Source of the DNA: Sphaerotilus montanus | Lineage (GTDB): Bacteria > Pseudomonadota > Gammaproteobacteria > Burkholderiales > Burkholderiaceae_C | Length of the DNA stretch: 64,000 nucleotides | Direction of reading: 5' to 3' | NCBI RefSeq assembly: GCF_013410775.1 | Contig: NZ_JACCFH010000001.1 | Span: forward strand, 1,674,001 to 1,738,000 | Shown: piece after piece, positions 9,391 to 17,836 of the stretch | How positions within the stretch are numbered: the stretch's first letter is position 1 | Layout: each line of letters starts with the position of its first letter | The notes under the pieces: generated by a model | Databases searched by the model: none | What the model saw: the letters and a program-made list of their open reading frames with translations, nothing else | What the model was told of the DNA's origin: nothing | Made by a program: the position numbers and the translations under genes

Positions 9391-11310
9391 ATGGCCCAGT
9401 TTCCCCAGGGCTACCGCCAGATCGAGCAACGCTGCACCGCGGGCGAGCGGCGGGTGCTGCAGCAACTGAAACAGTGCCTGGACGACACGCACCTCGTCTG
9501 GCACAACGCGCCGATCGGCCCGCGCGCCCGGCAGCCCGACTTCGTGGTGCTCGGGCCGGGCATGGGCGTGCTGCTGCTGGAAGTGAAGGACTGGCGCTGC
9601 AGCACGGTCGTGCGCGCCACGCGCGACGCGGTCGAGCTGCGCACCGAGCGCGGCCCCGTCACCGACCACCACCCGCTGCGCCAGGCCCGCGACTACGCGA
9701 TGGAACTGGTCGACCTGGTGCAGCGCGACCCGGCGCTGGTCCACGACGACGGCCCGCACCGCGGACGACTGCTGTTCCCCTACGGCTGGGGCGCCGTGCT
9801 GTCCGGAATGCGGCGCAGCGAGGTGGCGCAGCGCCCGGGCTTCGACGCCGTGTTCCCCCCGGCGCAGACTCTGCTGCGCGACGATCTGGACGACAGCGTC
9901 GATCCGGACACCTTCCAGCAGCGGCTGCGCGGCCTGTTCACCGTGCACTACCCGCACACGCTCACCGCCGCGCAGCGCGACCGCATCCGCTGGCACCTGT
10001 TCCCCGAACTCCGGCTGAATGCCGATCCGGTCGCCGCGGACCCTGCGCACACCGCGCACGCCGCAGACACCGAAGCCGCGCCCGTCCCGGACCTGCTGCA
10101 GGTGATGGACCTGCCGCAGGAGCAGATCGCCCGCCGGCTGGGCAGCGGCCACCGCGTGGTCCACGGCGTCGCCGGCTCGGGCAAGACGATGGTGCTGGTG
10201 CTGCGCGCGCAGCTGCTGGCCGCCGCGGCGACGGCGGAGCATCCCGTGCTGGTGCTCTGCTACAACCGCGCGCTGGCCGATCGGCTGGACATGCTGATCC
10301 GCCAGCGTCCGGTCGGCGACCGGGTGCAGGTGCGCACCTTCCACCGCTGGTGCCAGGACGTGGCGCGGCAGCATGGCCTCGCCATCACGGCGGAACCAGG
10401 CAGCGAGGCGTTCTACGCCGAACTGCCACGTGTCGTCGCCCAGGCGCTCGCCGAGGGCCGGGTGCCGTCGGGTGGCTGCAGCGCCGTGCTGATCGACGAG
10501 GCCCACGACTTCGACGACGACTGGCTGCGCACCGCCGCACGCCTGGTGTCGCCGGACACGCGCAGCCTGCTGGTGCTCTACGACGACGCACAGTCGATCT
10601 ACCAGCAGACGCGCCGGCGCTTCAGCTTCGCCAGCGTCGGCATCCAGGCGCAGGGCCGCACCAGCGTGCTGCGGCTGAACTACCGCAACACCGCCGAAGT
10701 GCTGGCGCTGGCGGTGGCCTGCGCCCGCGAGCGGCTGCGGCCCGAAGGCGCGCTGCCACCACCACCGGACGAGGAGATCCCGACCCTCGCCCCGGCCACC
10801 TCCGGTCGCCACGGCCCGAAGCCGGTGCTGTTCACCGCCCGTGACGCCGCCGACGAAGCCGAGCAGATCGCCGGACACATCCAGGCCGCCCGCGCCCGCG
10901 GTCTGGCGTGGAACGACATCGCCGTGCTCTGCCGCACGCGGACCCAGATGGCCCCGATCGCGCAGGCGCTGCAGCGGCGCGGCTGGCCCGTGGCCTCGAT
11001 GGGCGCCGCGGACTTCCGCCGCTTCGACTGGCAGCAGCCAAGCATCCGGCTGCTGACGCTGCACAGCGCCAAGGGGCTGGAGTTCGCGCTGGTGCTGGTC
11101 GCCGGGCTGCAGGCGCTGCCGTGGCCCGGTGAGTCGATGGACGACGCCGCGCGGCTGCTGTATGTGGCGATGACGCGGGCCACGCAGGCGCTGGTGCTGT
11201 CGGCGTGCGGGTCCTCGCCGATGGTGGAGCGGGTGCAGCAGGCGCTGTTGCAGCAGAACGCTCAGGCGACGGTGTCGTCGCCGATGAGGATCCGCGTGTC
11301 GCTGGCATAG
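9391..11310 (+). CDS. NERD-domain UvrD/Rep-like superfamily 1 helicase
   Basis: A 639-residue protein. The N-terminus (about 10-110) is a NERD nuclease-related domain with PDFVVLGPGMGVLLLEVKDW, including the D...ExK-type residues. A superfamily 1 helicase follows with Walker A GVAGSGKT, motif II LIDEAHDF, motif III-like YDDAQSIYQ, motif V LHSAKGLEF and motif VI VAMTRAT. NERD-helicase fusions are thought to process DNA during repair or against foreign DNA; the role is not established for this one. CGGAGG lies directly upstream of the ATG. The last 49 bases overlap the 3' end of the convergent Rieske gene. Confidence 0.85.
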   Translation: MAQFPQGYRQIEQRCTAGERRVLQQLKQCLDDTHLVWHNAPIGPRARQPDFVVLGPGMGVLLLEVKDWRCSTVVRATRDAVELRTERGPVTDHHPLRQARDYAMELVDLVQRDPALVHDDGPHRGRLLFPYGWGAVLSGMRRSEVAQRPGFDAVFPPAQTLLRDDLDDSVDPDTFQQRLRGLFTVHYPHTLTAAQRDRIRWHLFPELRLNADPVAADPAHTAHAADTEAAPVPDLLQVMDLPQEQIARRLGSGHRVVHGVAGSGKTMVLVLRAQLLAAAATAEHPVLVLCYNRALADRLDMLIRQRPVGDRVQVRTFHRWCQDVARQHGLAITAEPGSEAFYAELPRVVAQALAEGRVPSGGCSAVLIDEAHDFDDDWLRTAARLVSPDTRSLLVLYDDAQSIYQQTRRRFSFASVGIQAQGRTSVLRLNYRNTAEVLALAVACARERLRPEGALPPPPDEEIPTLAPATSGRHGPKPVLFTARDAADEAEQIAGHIQAARARGLAWNDIAVLCRTRTQMAPIAQALQRRGWPVASMGAADFRRFDWQQPSIRLLTLHSAKGLEFALVLVAGLQALPWPGESMDDAARLLYVAMTRATQALVLSACGSSPMVERVQQALLQQNAQATVSSPMRIRVSLA

Positions 11311-11879
11311 CGGTGGGGCGGGATCTCCAGGTTGGTCGGGGCCGGCTTGTTCTTGTAGACCCGCCCGGCGCCGTCGAAGGTCGAGCCGTGGCACGGACAG
11401 AAGAAGCCGCCGGGCCAGTCGGCGGGCAGGCTGGGATTGGCCGTGCCTTTTGGCACCGCGGTGGGCGAGCAACCCAGGTGGGTGCAGATGCCGATGGCCA
11501 CGAAGACCTCCGGCCGGATGGCCCGCACCGGGTTCTTCGCGTAACCCGGCTGCTGGGTCTGCGCAGAGCCGGGGTCGGCCAGTTCGGCGTCGTGGCCTTG
11601 CAGCGCGGCGATCATCTCCGGCGTGCGCCGCACCACCCAGACCGGCTTGCCACGCCACTCGGCGGTCTTGGCCCCTCCCGGCGGGAGGTCGGCGATGTCC
11701 ACCTCGACCGGGCCGCCGGCCGCCCGGGCCCGCTCGCTCGGGGCGAAGCTCGACACCAGCGGAAATGCCGTGGCCACCGCGGCGACACCACTGGCGGCGG
11801 CCGTCGCCGCCAGCCAGACGCGGCGCTCCGGGTCGCTCGGCAAGTCAAGGGTAGGGACACCGGGGTGTGCGGGGTTCAT
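11262..11879 (-). CDS. petA: Rieske iron-sulfur protein of the cytochrome bc1 type (solitary)
   Basis: A 205-residue protein with an RR-containing signal-anchor (ERRVWLAATAAASGVAAVATAF). The C-terminal Rieske domain has CTHLGC (132-137) and CPCHGS (161-166), giving the cluster ligands C132, H134, C161 and H164 and the C137-C163 disulfide. It is clearly the bc1-type (ubiquinol-cytochrome c reductase) Rieske subunit. The cytochrome b and c1 genes that normally follow petA are absent: downstream is the convergent helicase gene, which overlaps it by 49 bp. This suggests an extra paralog used with a complex encoded elsewhere, or one with another job. Confidence 0.88.
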   Translation of the reverse strand: MNPAHPGVPTLDLPSDPERRVWLAATAAASGVAAVATAFPLVSSFAPSERARAAGGPVEVDIADLPPGGAKTAEWRGKPVWVVRRTPEMIAALQGHDAELADPGSAQTQQPGYAKNPVRAIRPEVFVAIGICTHLGCSPTAVPKGTANPSLPADWPGGFFCPCHGSTFDGAGRVYKNKPAPTNLEIPPHRYASDTRILIGDDTVA

Positions 11880-11920
11880 CGTGGGCTCCTGGCCATGGCG
11901 TCATGCATACCCATGCCAGT

Positions 11921-11936
11921 ATCAAGATGCATGCCA
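11921..11936 (-). promoter_or_regulatory. Candidate sigma-54 promoter of the Rieske gene
   Basis: On the minus strand the sequence TGGCATGCATCTTGAT has the GG-N10-G spacing of a -24/-12 element, but the -12 box is TTGA instead of TTGC. A start about 12 bases downstream would give a leader of roughly 30 bases before the Rieske ATG at 11879. The neighbouring divergent gene encodes a sigma-54 activator, which makes the site more believable than the sequence alone does. Confidence 0.4.
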
Positions 11937-11960
11937 GTGCCCTGAATCGACCGCCACGCC

Positions 11961-11990
11961 TGCATGGCAGACCGCTGAAGCTGCCATGCA
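11961..11990. promoter_or_regulatory. 10-bp inverted repeat, candidate enhancer site
   Basis: TGCATGGCAG and CTGCCATGCA form a perfect inverted repeat with a 10-bp spacer, so the arms sit two helical turns apart. It lies between the Rieske gene and the divergent sigma-54 activator gene, about 25 bp from the candidate -24/-12 element. Related half sites (ATGCCAGT) occur at 11913-11920 and 11931-11938. It may be the binding site of the adjacent activator. Confidence 0.45.
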
Positions 11991-12060
11991 CTGCCATTTC
12001 CGACATGCCTGACAGGACACACCCTACACTGTCAGCTCCCCTGGCCACCGCATCCGACCC

Positions 12061-13425
12061 ATGACCCCTGTCCTGCCGGAACTCGTGTCCTACCTGGAAA
12101 GCCTGCCCGAGCCGCACATCCTGTTCGACCGGGCCTACCGCATCCTCTCGGCCAACGAGGCCTACCGCCGCCAGTTCAGCCCGCAAGCCTCGGTCGTGGG
12201 GCGGACCTGCCACGAGGTGTCCCACCACTTCAGCGTCCCCTGCGACCAGGCCGGCGAGAGCTGTCCGCTGGCGCGCGCCCGGGAGACGGGGCAGCGCGAA
12301 TGCGTCCTGCACCTGCACCACACGCCGCGGGGCGAGGCCTACGTGAACATCGAGCTGGTGCCCCTGCGCGACCCTGCCGGCGAACTGGCCTATTTCATCG
12401 AGAAGATGGAGCCGCTGCAGATGGCGCAGAGCACGCCCGCCGTCGCCGGACTGATCGGCCGGTCCGCCGCCTTCCAGCAGATGCTCGGACTGGTCGCCCG
12501 GGTCGCCCCCTCGCAGGCCAGCGTGCTGCTGCTGGGCGAATCCGGCACCGGCAAGGAACTGGTGGCACGCGCCGTCCACGAGGCCAGCCTGCGCGCGGCG
12601 CGGCCGCTCGTGGTGGTGGACTGCGCCAGCCTGACCGAGTCGCTGTTCGAGAGCGAGCTGTTCGGCCACGAGCGCGGCGCCTTCACCGGCGCCCACGCCA
12701 GCAAGCCGGGTCTGGTGGAAGCGGCCAGCGGCGGCACGCTCTTCCTCGACGAGGTCGGCGACATCCCGCTGACCATGCAGGTGAAGCTGCTGCGCCTGCT
12801 GGAGAACGGCACCTACCGCCGCGTCGGCAGCACCGAACTGCGCCGGGCCGACCTGCGCGTGGTCTCGGCAACGCACCGGGACCTCGACACGATGGTGGCC
12901 GACGGACGCTTCCGCGAAGACCTGTACTACCGGCTCGGCACCTTCCCGATCCACCTGCCCGCGCTGCGCGAGCGCCCGGACGACATCGCGCTGCTGGCCC
13001 GGACCCTGCTGGAGCGGCTGACACCCGGACGCACGCTCGCGCTGTCAACGGGTGCGCTGGCGCGGCTGCGCCGGCATGCCTTTCCCGGCAATGTGCGCGA
13101 ATTGCGCAACGTGCTGGAACGCGCCGCACTGCTCACGGACGGCCACACGGTCGACACCCCGCAGATCGAGCTGGCCCTGGACACCGCCCGCCGGCGGCCC
13201 GCCGCACCACCTCCCGCCCGCGGGCGCCCCGCGAACCCCGAGGCCGCCACGCACCCGCTGCGCGAGGCCGAGCGCCAGGCACTCGCCGACCGACTGGCCA
13301 CCCACACCGGCAGTCGGGCCGACCTGGCGGCGCAACTGGGCATCAGCGAACGGTCGCTCTACCGCAAGCTGCGCGCGCTGGCACGGCCGGACCACGCCCC
13401 CCACCCCGCCGGAACCCCACCTTAG
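12061..13425 (+). CDS. PAS-domain sigma-54-dependent transcriptional activator
   Basis: A 454-residue enhancer-binding protein. Residues 1-115 form a PAS-like sensor with a Cys/His cluster (C50 H51, H54-H56, C61, C68), possibly a metal or redox site. The AAA+ domain has Walker A GESGTGKE (159-166), the sigma-54 contact loop GAFTGA (206-211) and Walker [12 protein letters not shown]. The C-terminus carries a Fis-type helix-turn-helix ([19 protein letters not shown]). It needs sigma-54 polymerase and probably regulates the divergent Rieske gene, whose upstream DNA has an inverted repeat and a -24/-12-like site. Confidence 0.9.
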   Translation: MTPVLPELVSYLESLPEPHILFDRAYRILSANEAYRRQFSPQASVVGRTCHEVSHHFSVPCDQAGESCPLARARETGQRECVLHLHHTPRGEAYVNIELVPLRDPAGELAYFIEKMEPLQMAQSTPAVAGLIGRSAAFQQMLGLVARVAPSQASVLLLGESGTGKELVARAVHEASLRAARPLVVVDCASLTESLFESELFGHERGAFTGAHASKPGLVEAASGGTLFLDEVGDIPLTMQVKLLRLLENGTYRRVGSTELRRADLRVVSATHRDLDTMVADGRFREDLYYRLGTFPIHLPALRERPDDIALLARTLLERLTPGRTLALSTGALARLRRHAFPGNVRELRNVLERAALLTDGHTVDTPQIELALDTARRRPAAPPPARGRPANPEAATHPLREAERQALADRLATHTGSRADLAAQLGISERSLYRKLRALARPDHAPHPAGTPP

Positions 13426-13445
13426 AGCTTGCACCCCAATGATTG

Positions 13446-13456
13446 CTGCATCGCAG
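13446..13456. promoter_or_regulatory. PhaR-type operator upstream of the phasin promoter
   Basis: CTGCATCGCAG matches the CTGC-N3/4-GCAG consensus described for PhaR, the repressor of phasin genes that also senses poly-hydroxybutyrate granules. It extends to TTGCTGCATCGCAGCAAA (13443-13460) and sits just upstream of the -35 box. Confidence 0.7.
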
Positions 13457-13464
13457 CAAATCAC

Positions 13465-13492
13465 TTGCTTCCTGGCGTGATCGCCCTATACT
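13465..13492 (+). promoter_or_regulatory. Sigma-70 promoter of the phasin gene
   Basis: TTGCTT (13465-13470) and TATACT (13487-13492) form a -35/-10 pair with a 16-bp spacer, one of the best vegetative promoters in the window. It lies 54 bp ahead of the phasin ATG and between two PhaR-type operators. Confidence 0.65.
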
Positions 13493-13502
13493 TCATTCCA
13501 TG

Positions 13503-13513
13503 CTGCAGTGCAG
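13503..13513. promoter_or_regulatory. PhaR-type operator downstream of the phasin -10 box
   Basis: CTGCAGTGCAG again matches CTGC-N3-GCAG and is followed by CAAAA like the first copy. Its centre is 57 bp from the first site. It covers the likely transcription start, so a bound repressor would block the promoter. Confidence 0.7.
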
Positions 13514-13545
13514 CAAAACAGTTCAAACCCTTCTGGAGCCTCACC

Positions 13546-14094
13546 ATGACGATCAACACCGAACAACTGGCCGCCGCGAACAAAGCCAACTTGGACTCGC
13601 TGGTCGAGCTGACCCAGAAGGCCTTCTCGAGCATCGAGAAGCTGGTCGAGCTGAACATGCAAGCCGCCCGCGAATCGCTGGAGCAGACCGCCGAGCAGGC
13701 CAAGGCCGTGCTGGCCGTCAAGGGCCCGCAAGAGCTGGCCGCCCTGCAACAGGACTTCCTGAAGCCGGCCCAGGAAAAGGCCATGGCCTACGGCCGCCAG
13801 GTCTATGACATCGCCACCTCGACGCAAGCCGAAGTGAAGAAGATGGCCGAAGCCCAGATGGCCGCTGCCAAGACCCAGTTCAGCACGCTGGTCGAAGAAG
13901 CCACCAAGAACGCCCCGCAAGGCAGCGAAGCCGCCATGGCCATGGTCAAGACCGCCATGACCAACGCATCGAGCGCCTTCGAAAGCGTGCAGAAGGCTGC
14001 CCAGCAAGCCACCAGCCTGGCCGAAACCAATCTGAAGAACCTCGGCGAAACCGCCGAGAAGGCCACCAAGGCGGCTACCAAGCGCCGCGCCTGA
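13546..14094 (+). CDS. phaP: Phasin family protein (PHB granule-associated)
   Basis: A 182-residue, Ala/Lys/Gln-rich, all-helical protein beginning MTINTEQLAAANKANLDSL. It has the phasin pattern KAFSSIEKLVELNMQAAR, then a long amphipathic helix and a basic tail (KAATKRRA). Phasins coat polyhydroxyalkanoate granules and control their size and number. GGAG lies 8 bases before the ATG. Two PhaR-type operators flank its promoter and a strong terminator follows, so it is a monocistronic, PhaR-controlled gene. Confidence 0.93.
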   Translation: MTINTEQLAAANKANLDSLVELTQKAFSSIEKLVELNMQAARESLEQTAEQAKAVLAVKGPQELAALQQDFLKPAQEKAMAYGRQVYDIATSTQAEVKKMAEAQMAAAKTQFSTLVEEATKNAPQGSEAAMAMVKTAMTNASSAFESVQKAAQQATSLAETNLKNLGETAEKATKAATKRRA

Positions 14095-15150
14095 TCAGTC
14101 GCCGTCGCTGCACGGCGAGTTGATGTTCTGAAACAGTTGTCTCCTCGGTGCCTGCTCTGCAGGGATCGATTCAAGCCCGGCTTCGGCCGGGCTTTTTTTC
14201 GTCTCTCGGGGCACCACCGGCACTCCATGTCTGCCGCGGTGCACCGGCCCTCCCGCCGTCTCCAGCGTCGCCCGCAGCACCGAGCCCGTGACCGACTCGG
14301 TGCAATACAGCGTCCGGCGCTCTGGCCCACCGAAGGCGAGGTTGGTCAGCGACGCTCCGGCACAGCTCCGCAGCACGGTTTCCGGCTCGCCTCGGTGGTT
14401 CAGCACCCAGACCAGCCCCAGCCCAGGATTGGCGACCAGCACCCGCCCGGCCTCGTCGACGGCCAGCCCGTCCGGGCCGCTCGGGCCGTAGGACGTGAAG
14501 AACGCGCTCACCTTGGACACGCTGCCGTCCGGCAGCAACGGCACGCGCCAGACCTGGTTGCCGCGTGTCACCCCGAGGTACAGCACCCGTTCGTCCGGCG
14601 AGAGCGCCACGCCGTTCGGGCTGGGCACGTTCGACAGCAGCAGATCCAGCCGCCCATCCGGAGCGAGGCGGTAGAGGCGGCCGGTCGGGTCGTGCAGACC
14701 GGTCTGCCCCTGGTCGGTGAAGTACAGGTTGCCGGCGCGGTCGAACACCAGATCGTTGACACCCTTGAACCGCTCGCTGTTGCGGCGTGTCAGGAACGGC
14801 CGCACCTCGCCCGTCGCCACGTCGCAGCGCATCAGGCCGTGGCGGTAGTCGGTGACGAGCAGCGTGCGCTCGTCGAGGAACTTCAACCCGTTGGGCTCGC
14901 CGTCCCACTCGGCCACCAGTGTCCACGCGCCCTGCGGGTCGATGCGGAAGATGCGGCCGAAGGGGATGTCGGTCACATAGAGGTTGCCGGCGCCGTCGAA
15001 CACCGGCCCTTCGAGGAAGGCGTCGGTCGGCTGGCCACCCCGGTTCGCGTCGGCCCAGTCCGAGCGCACGCCCGTGCGGCGAAAGTGGTCGGGCAGGCGC
15101 GTGAAGACCTCGGTGTCGCGGACCTGCGGGGCGTGCAGCAGGAAGATCAT
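14095..15150 (-). CDS. SMP-30/gluconolactonase family protein
   Basis: A 351-residue six-bladed beta-propeller. The expected metal-binding positions are visible: Glu in FLEGPVFDGAG, Asn in SNVPSPNGVALS and Asp in GPSGPDGLAVD. These enzymes hydrolyse sugar lactones. Its ATG shares bases with the stop of the upstream Bug receptor gene (ATGA), so it is the last gene of that operon. The final ~35 codons are encoded by the opposite strand of the phasin terminator and look like a read-through tail rather than family sequence. Confidence 0.88.
   Translation of the reverse strand: MIFLLHAPQVRDTEVFTRLPDHFRRTGVRSDWADANRGGQPTDAFLEGPVFDGAGNLYVTDIPFGRIFRIDPQGAWTLVAEWDGEPNGLKFLDERTLLVTDYRHGLMRCDVATGEVRPFLTRRNSERFKGVNDLVFDRAGNLYFTDQGQTGLHDPTGRLYRLAPDGRLDLLLSNVPSPNGVALSPDERVLYLGVTRGNQVWRVPLLPDGSVSKVSAFFTSYGPSGPDGLAVDEAGRVLVANPGLGLVWVLNHRGEPETVLRSCAGASLTNLAFGGPERRTLYCTESVTGSVLRATLETAGGPVHRGRHGVPVVPRETKKSPAEAGLESIPAEQAPRRQLFQNINSPCSDGD
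14174..14199 (+). terminator. Intrinsic terminator of the phasin gene
   Basis: AGCCCGGC and GCCGGGCT form an 8-bp GC-rich stem closed by a stable TTCG tetraloop and followed by seven T residues. It acts for plus-strand transcription. It lies inside the 3' end of the convergent SMP-30 gene. Confidence 0.92.
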
Positions 15151-16124
15151 TGCCGCTCGAACGCGGTGTTGGCCGCGACCTTGCCCCAGGTCACGGTGCG
15201 CTCCTGCAGATCCTTCGCGAAGGCCGCCGCGTCCCAGTACCCCGGCTCGGAGGCCATGCCCTCGGCGAAGGCCCGCATGTCGGACGAGGCCATCGCGGCG
15301 GCGACCTCCTTCTGCAACCGGTCGATCACGGCCTGCGGCGTGCCCTTGGGCGCCCAGAGTCCGGTGAAGTTGATCAGCCCGAAGTGCTTCAGCCCCGCCT
15401 CGGCGAAGGTCGGCACGTCGGGCAGCGCCGACAGCCGCCGGGTGCCGCTGACCGCGAGCAACCGCGCCTTGCCGCCCTTGACGTTGCCCATCACGCCCGG
15501 CGTGGACGCGATCTGGAAGTCGATCGTGCCCGACAGCATCGCCATCGTCGCCTCGCCCGCGCCCTTGAACGGGATGTGCATGAAGTTCACCCCGGCCGCG
15601 ATGCCCAGCGCCTCGCTGACGAAGTGCGGCGTGGTGCCGGCGCCACCGGTGCCGTAGGTGACCTTGTTCGCCTCGGCGCGACCGGCGGCGACCATCTCGT
15701 CGAGGGTGCGGAACTTCGAGTCGGCCTTGACCACCACGCCCATCGGCGCGAAGACGTAGGCCGCCACGGGCAGCAAGTCCTTCTCGTGGTCGAACGGCAG
15801 CTTCCTGAAGATGTGCGGCAGCAGCGCATACGTCGTGTCGTTGGCCGCCAGCGTGTAGCCGTCGGCCGGGGCCTGCACCACCGACATCAGGCCGATGGTG
15901 CCGGTCGCACCCGCCTTGTTCTCGACGAAGAAGGTCTGGCCGGTCTGCTCCTGCAGCTTGGCGGCCATCTTGCGCGTGACCACGTCGACGGCGCCACCGG
16001 GGGCGTAGGGCACGACGATCTTCACCGGCTTGGCGGGCCAGGTCTGGGCCTGGGCCACGGGGGCGAACGCCAGCCAGACGGCGGCGGTGAGGACACGGGA
16101 ACAGATCGAACGGATCGGATTCAC
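15147..16124 (-). CDS. Tripartite tricarboxylate receptor TctC/Bug family protein
   Basis: A 325-residue periplasmic solute-binding protein with a signal peptide ending AQA, followed by TWPAKPVKIVVPYAPGGAVDVVTRKMA, the hallmark Bug N-terminus. The blocks NKAGATGTIG, ADGYTL and MHIPFKGAGEATMAMLSG are also typical. Bug proteins bind small carboxylates for uptake. The start is a GTG whose bases overlap the stop of the upstream dehydrogenase gene (GTGA), with GGAG at good spacing. The downstream lactonase overlaps by ATGA. No TctA/TctB membrane genes are nearby. Confidence 0.92.
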   Translation of the reverse strand: MNPIRSICSRVLTAAVWLAFAPVAQAQTWPAKPVKIVVPYAPGGAVDVVTRKMAAKLQEQTGQTFFVENKAGATGTIGLMSVVQAPADGYTLAANDTTYALLPHIFRKLPFDHEKDLLPVAAYVFAPMGVVVKADSKFRTLDEMVAAGRAEANKVTYGTGGAGTTPHFVSEALGIAAGVNFMHIPFKGAGEATMAMLSGTIDFQIASTPGVMGNVKGGKARLLAVSGTRRLSALPDVPTFAEAGLKHFGLINFTGLWAPKGTPQAVIDRLQKEVAAAMASSDMRAFAEGMASEPGYWDAAAFAKDLQERTVTWGKVAANTAFERQ

Positions 16125-17065
16125 CGGAGGTCTCCTTGCAGGACGCTCAGCGCGTTGCGTGCCGCCGCCACGCCCATCTTCACGTAGGCATCGGCCGTGA
16201 CGCCGCCGATGTGCGGGCTCAGGACGATGCGCGCCTCGCCGTGGAAGGGATGCGGCGCCGTCATCGGCTCGACCGCGAAGCTGTCCAGCCCGGCCGCCGA
16301 TACCTGCCCGCTGCGCACGGCCTCCAGCAGCGCCGCCTCGTCGACCAGCCCGCCGCGCGCGGTGTTGACCAGGATGACGCCCGGCTTGCACACCGCCAGC
16401 GTCCGCGCGTTGACGAGCCGGGCGTTGTCGGCGGTCAGCGGGCAGTGCAGCGAGATCGCGTCCGATGCGCGCCAAAGCGTGTCGAGGTCGACCCGCTCGA
16501 CATGCGCTGGCAGCTCCTTCGCATACGGATCGAAGCCGAGCACGCGCATGCCCATCGCGTCGGCCATCCGGGCGAAGCGCAGGCCGATGGCGCCGAGGCC
16601 GACGACGCCGACCGTGCGGCCTTCGAGTTCGACGCTCTTGTGCGTGGCCTTGTCCCAGTGGCCGGCGCGCATGCGGGTGTTCAGTGGCACGACCGACTTG
16701 GCGCAGGCCAGCAGCAGCGCCAGCGCCTGCTCGGCCACCGCCGCCGCGTTGGCCCCGACGGCGGCGACCACGCGGATGCCGCGGGCGGCGGCCGCCACCT
16801 TGTCGATGGTGTCGGTGCCGCTGCCGTGCTTGGAGATGACCTTCAGGCTCGGCGCAGCGTCCATCGCGGCAGCGCCGACCTGGCTGTAGCGCACGATGAT
16901 GGCCACCGGGTCGTGCTGGCGGCACAGCGCGACGATGTCGTCCTCGCTGGGCGTCTTGCCGGCGTAGACCACCTCGTGGTCCTGCAGCAGCGCGAGCGCC
17001 TGCGCGGCCAGGTCGCCGCCCGTGACCAGGAAGACGGGTTGCTTCGACATGGTGGAGGTGCTCAC
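16121..17065 (-). CDS. D-isomer-specific 2-hydroxyacid dehydrogenase
   Basis: A protein of about 314 residues of the phosphoglycerate/glyoxylate dehydrogenase family. It has the Rossmann motif VGVVGLGAIGLRFARMADAMGM, the substrate loop KHGSGTDTID, the catalytic Arg in NTARGGLVDE, Glu-containing FAVEPMT and the catalytic His in LSPHIGG. I favour the GTG at 17065, which overlaps the stop of the RraA-like gene (GTGA) and has GGGAGGG upstream; an ATG at 17050 is the alternative. It reduces or oxidises a 2-keto/2-hydroxy acid that presumably arises in this carboxylate-uptake operon. Confidence 0.88.
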   Translation of the reverse strand: MSTSTMSKQPVFLVTGGDLAAQALALLQDHEVVYAGKTPSEDDIVALCRQHDPVAIIVRYSQVGAAAMDAAPSLKVISKHGSGTDTIDKVAAAARGIRVVAAVGANAAAVAEQALALLLACAKSVVPLNTRMRAGHWDKATHKSVELEGRTVGVVGLGAIGLRFARMADAMGMRVLGFDPYAKELPAHVERVDLDTLWRASDAISLHCPLTADNARLVNARTLAVCKPGVILVNTARGGLVDEAALLEAVRSGQVSAAGLDSFAVEPMTAPHPFHGEARIVLSPHIGGVTADAYVKMGVAAARNALSVLQGDLR

Positions 17066-17760
17066 AGCGTCTCGCCCTCCCCGATCACGCCGGCGGTGCG
17101 CAGCGCCTTGTCCAGCCACGCCGGACGCAGCGCCTTGCGGCTCTGGATGTCGGCGATGCGCCTGGTCTCGGCCTCCACCTTCTCGGCCGCGAGCGCCAGC
17201 ATCGCCGGCGCCTTCTCGCGCTCGATCACGGTCACGCCGTCGGCGTCGCCCACCACCAGATCCCCGGGCCGCACGGTGACGCCGCCGACCGAGATGGGGT
17301 GGTTCAGCCGGCCGGCGACGTTCTTCGTCGGGCCGTTCGGATTGAGGCCGGCGGCGAACATCGGGAAGCCCAGCGCGCGGATCGCCTCGCTGTCGCGCAC
17401 CGCGCCGTCGATCACCACCGCCGCGACGCCCAGCGCCACCGCCTGCTGGCTCATGATCTCGCCCATCAGCGCGGCGCTCAGGTCGCACTTGCCATCGACC
17501 ACGATCACGTCGCCGGGCCGGGCCACCGCCAGCGCGGCGTGGATCATCAGGTTGTCGCCGGGGCGCAGCTCGACCGTGAGCGCGGGGCCGGCGAAGCGCA
17601 TGCTCGGTGCCAGCGGTGCGATGCGGCCGTGCAGCCCGCCGCGGCGTCCCGCCACGTCGGCGAAGATCGAGGACGGGAACTGCGCGGCCTGGGCGACGAC
17701 GGCCGGATCGACACGCTCGAAGTCTCGGATCACATCGGGCAATGCAGCGGCTTGACTCAT
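17062..17760 (-). CDS. RraA family / HMG aldolase-like protein
   Basis: A 232-residue protein of the RraA fold. Family blocks include GPALTVELRPGDNLMIHAAL, GDVIVVDGKCDLSAALMGEI, VIDGAVRDSEAIRALGFPMFA and LVVGDADGVTVI, with the conserved G-x20-R-D seen in 4-hydroxy-4-methyl-2-oxoglutarate/oxaloacetate aldolases. In a catabolic operon the aldolase or decarboxylase role is more likely than RNase E inhibition. AAGGAGA precedes the ATG. It is the second gene of the operon, after the first Bug receptor (76 bp gap). Confidence 0.85.
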   Translation of the reverse strand: MSQAAALPDVIRDFERVDPAVVAQAAQFPSSIFADVAGRRGGLHGRIAPLAPSMRFAGPALTVELRPGDNLMIHAALAVARPGDVIVVDGKCDLSAALMGEIMSQQAVALGVAAVVIDGAVRDSEAIRALGFPMFAAGLNPNGPTKNVAGRLNHPISVGGVTVRPGDLVVGDADGVTVIEREKAPAMLALAAEKVEAETRRIADIQSRKALRPAWLDKALRTAGVIGEGETL

Positions 17761-17836
17761 GGGAATCTCCTTGGGTTCTTGAACATCGGGACCGGGAAGG
17801 GGTCGCCAGGGCGACCACCGGTGGCAGCGCGGCGGC

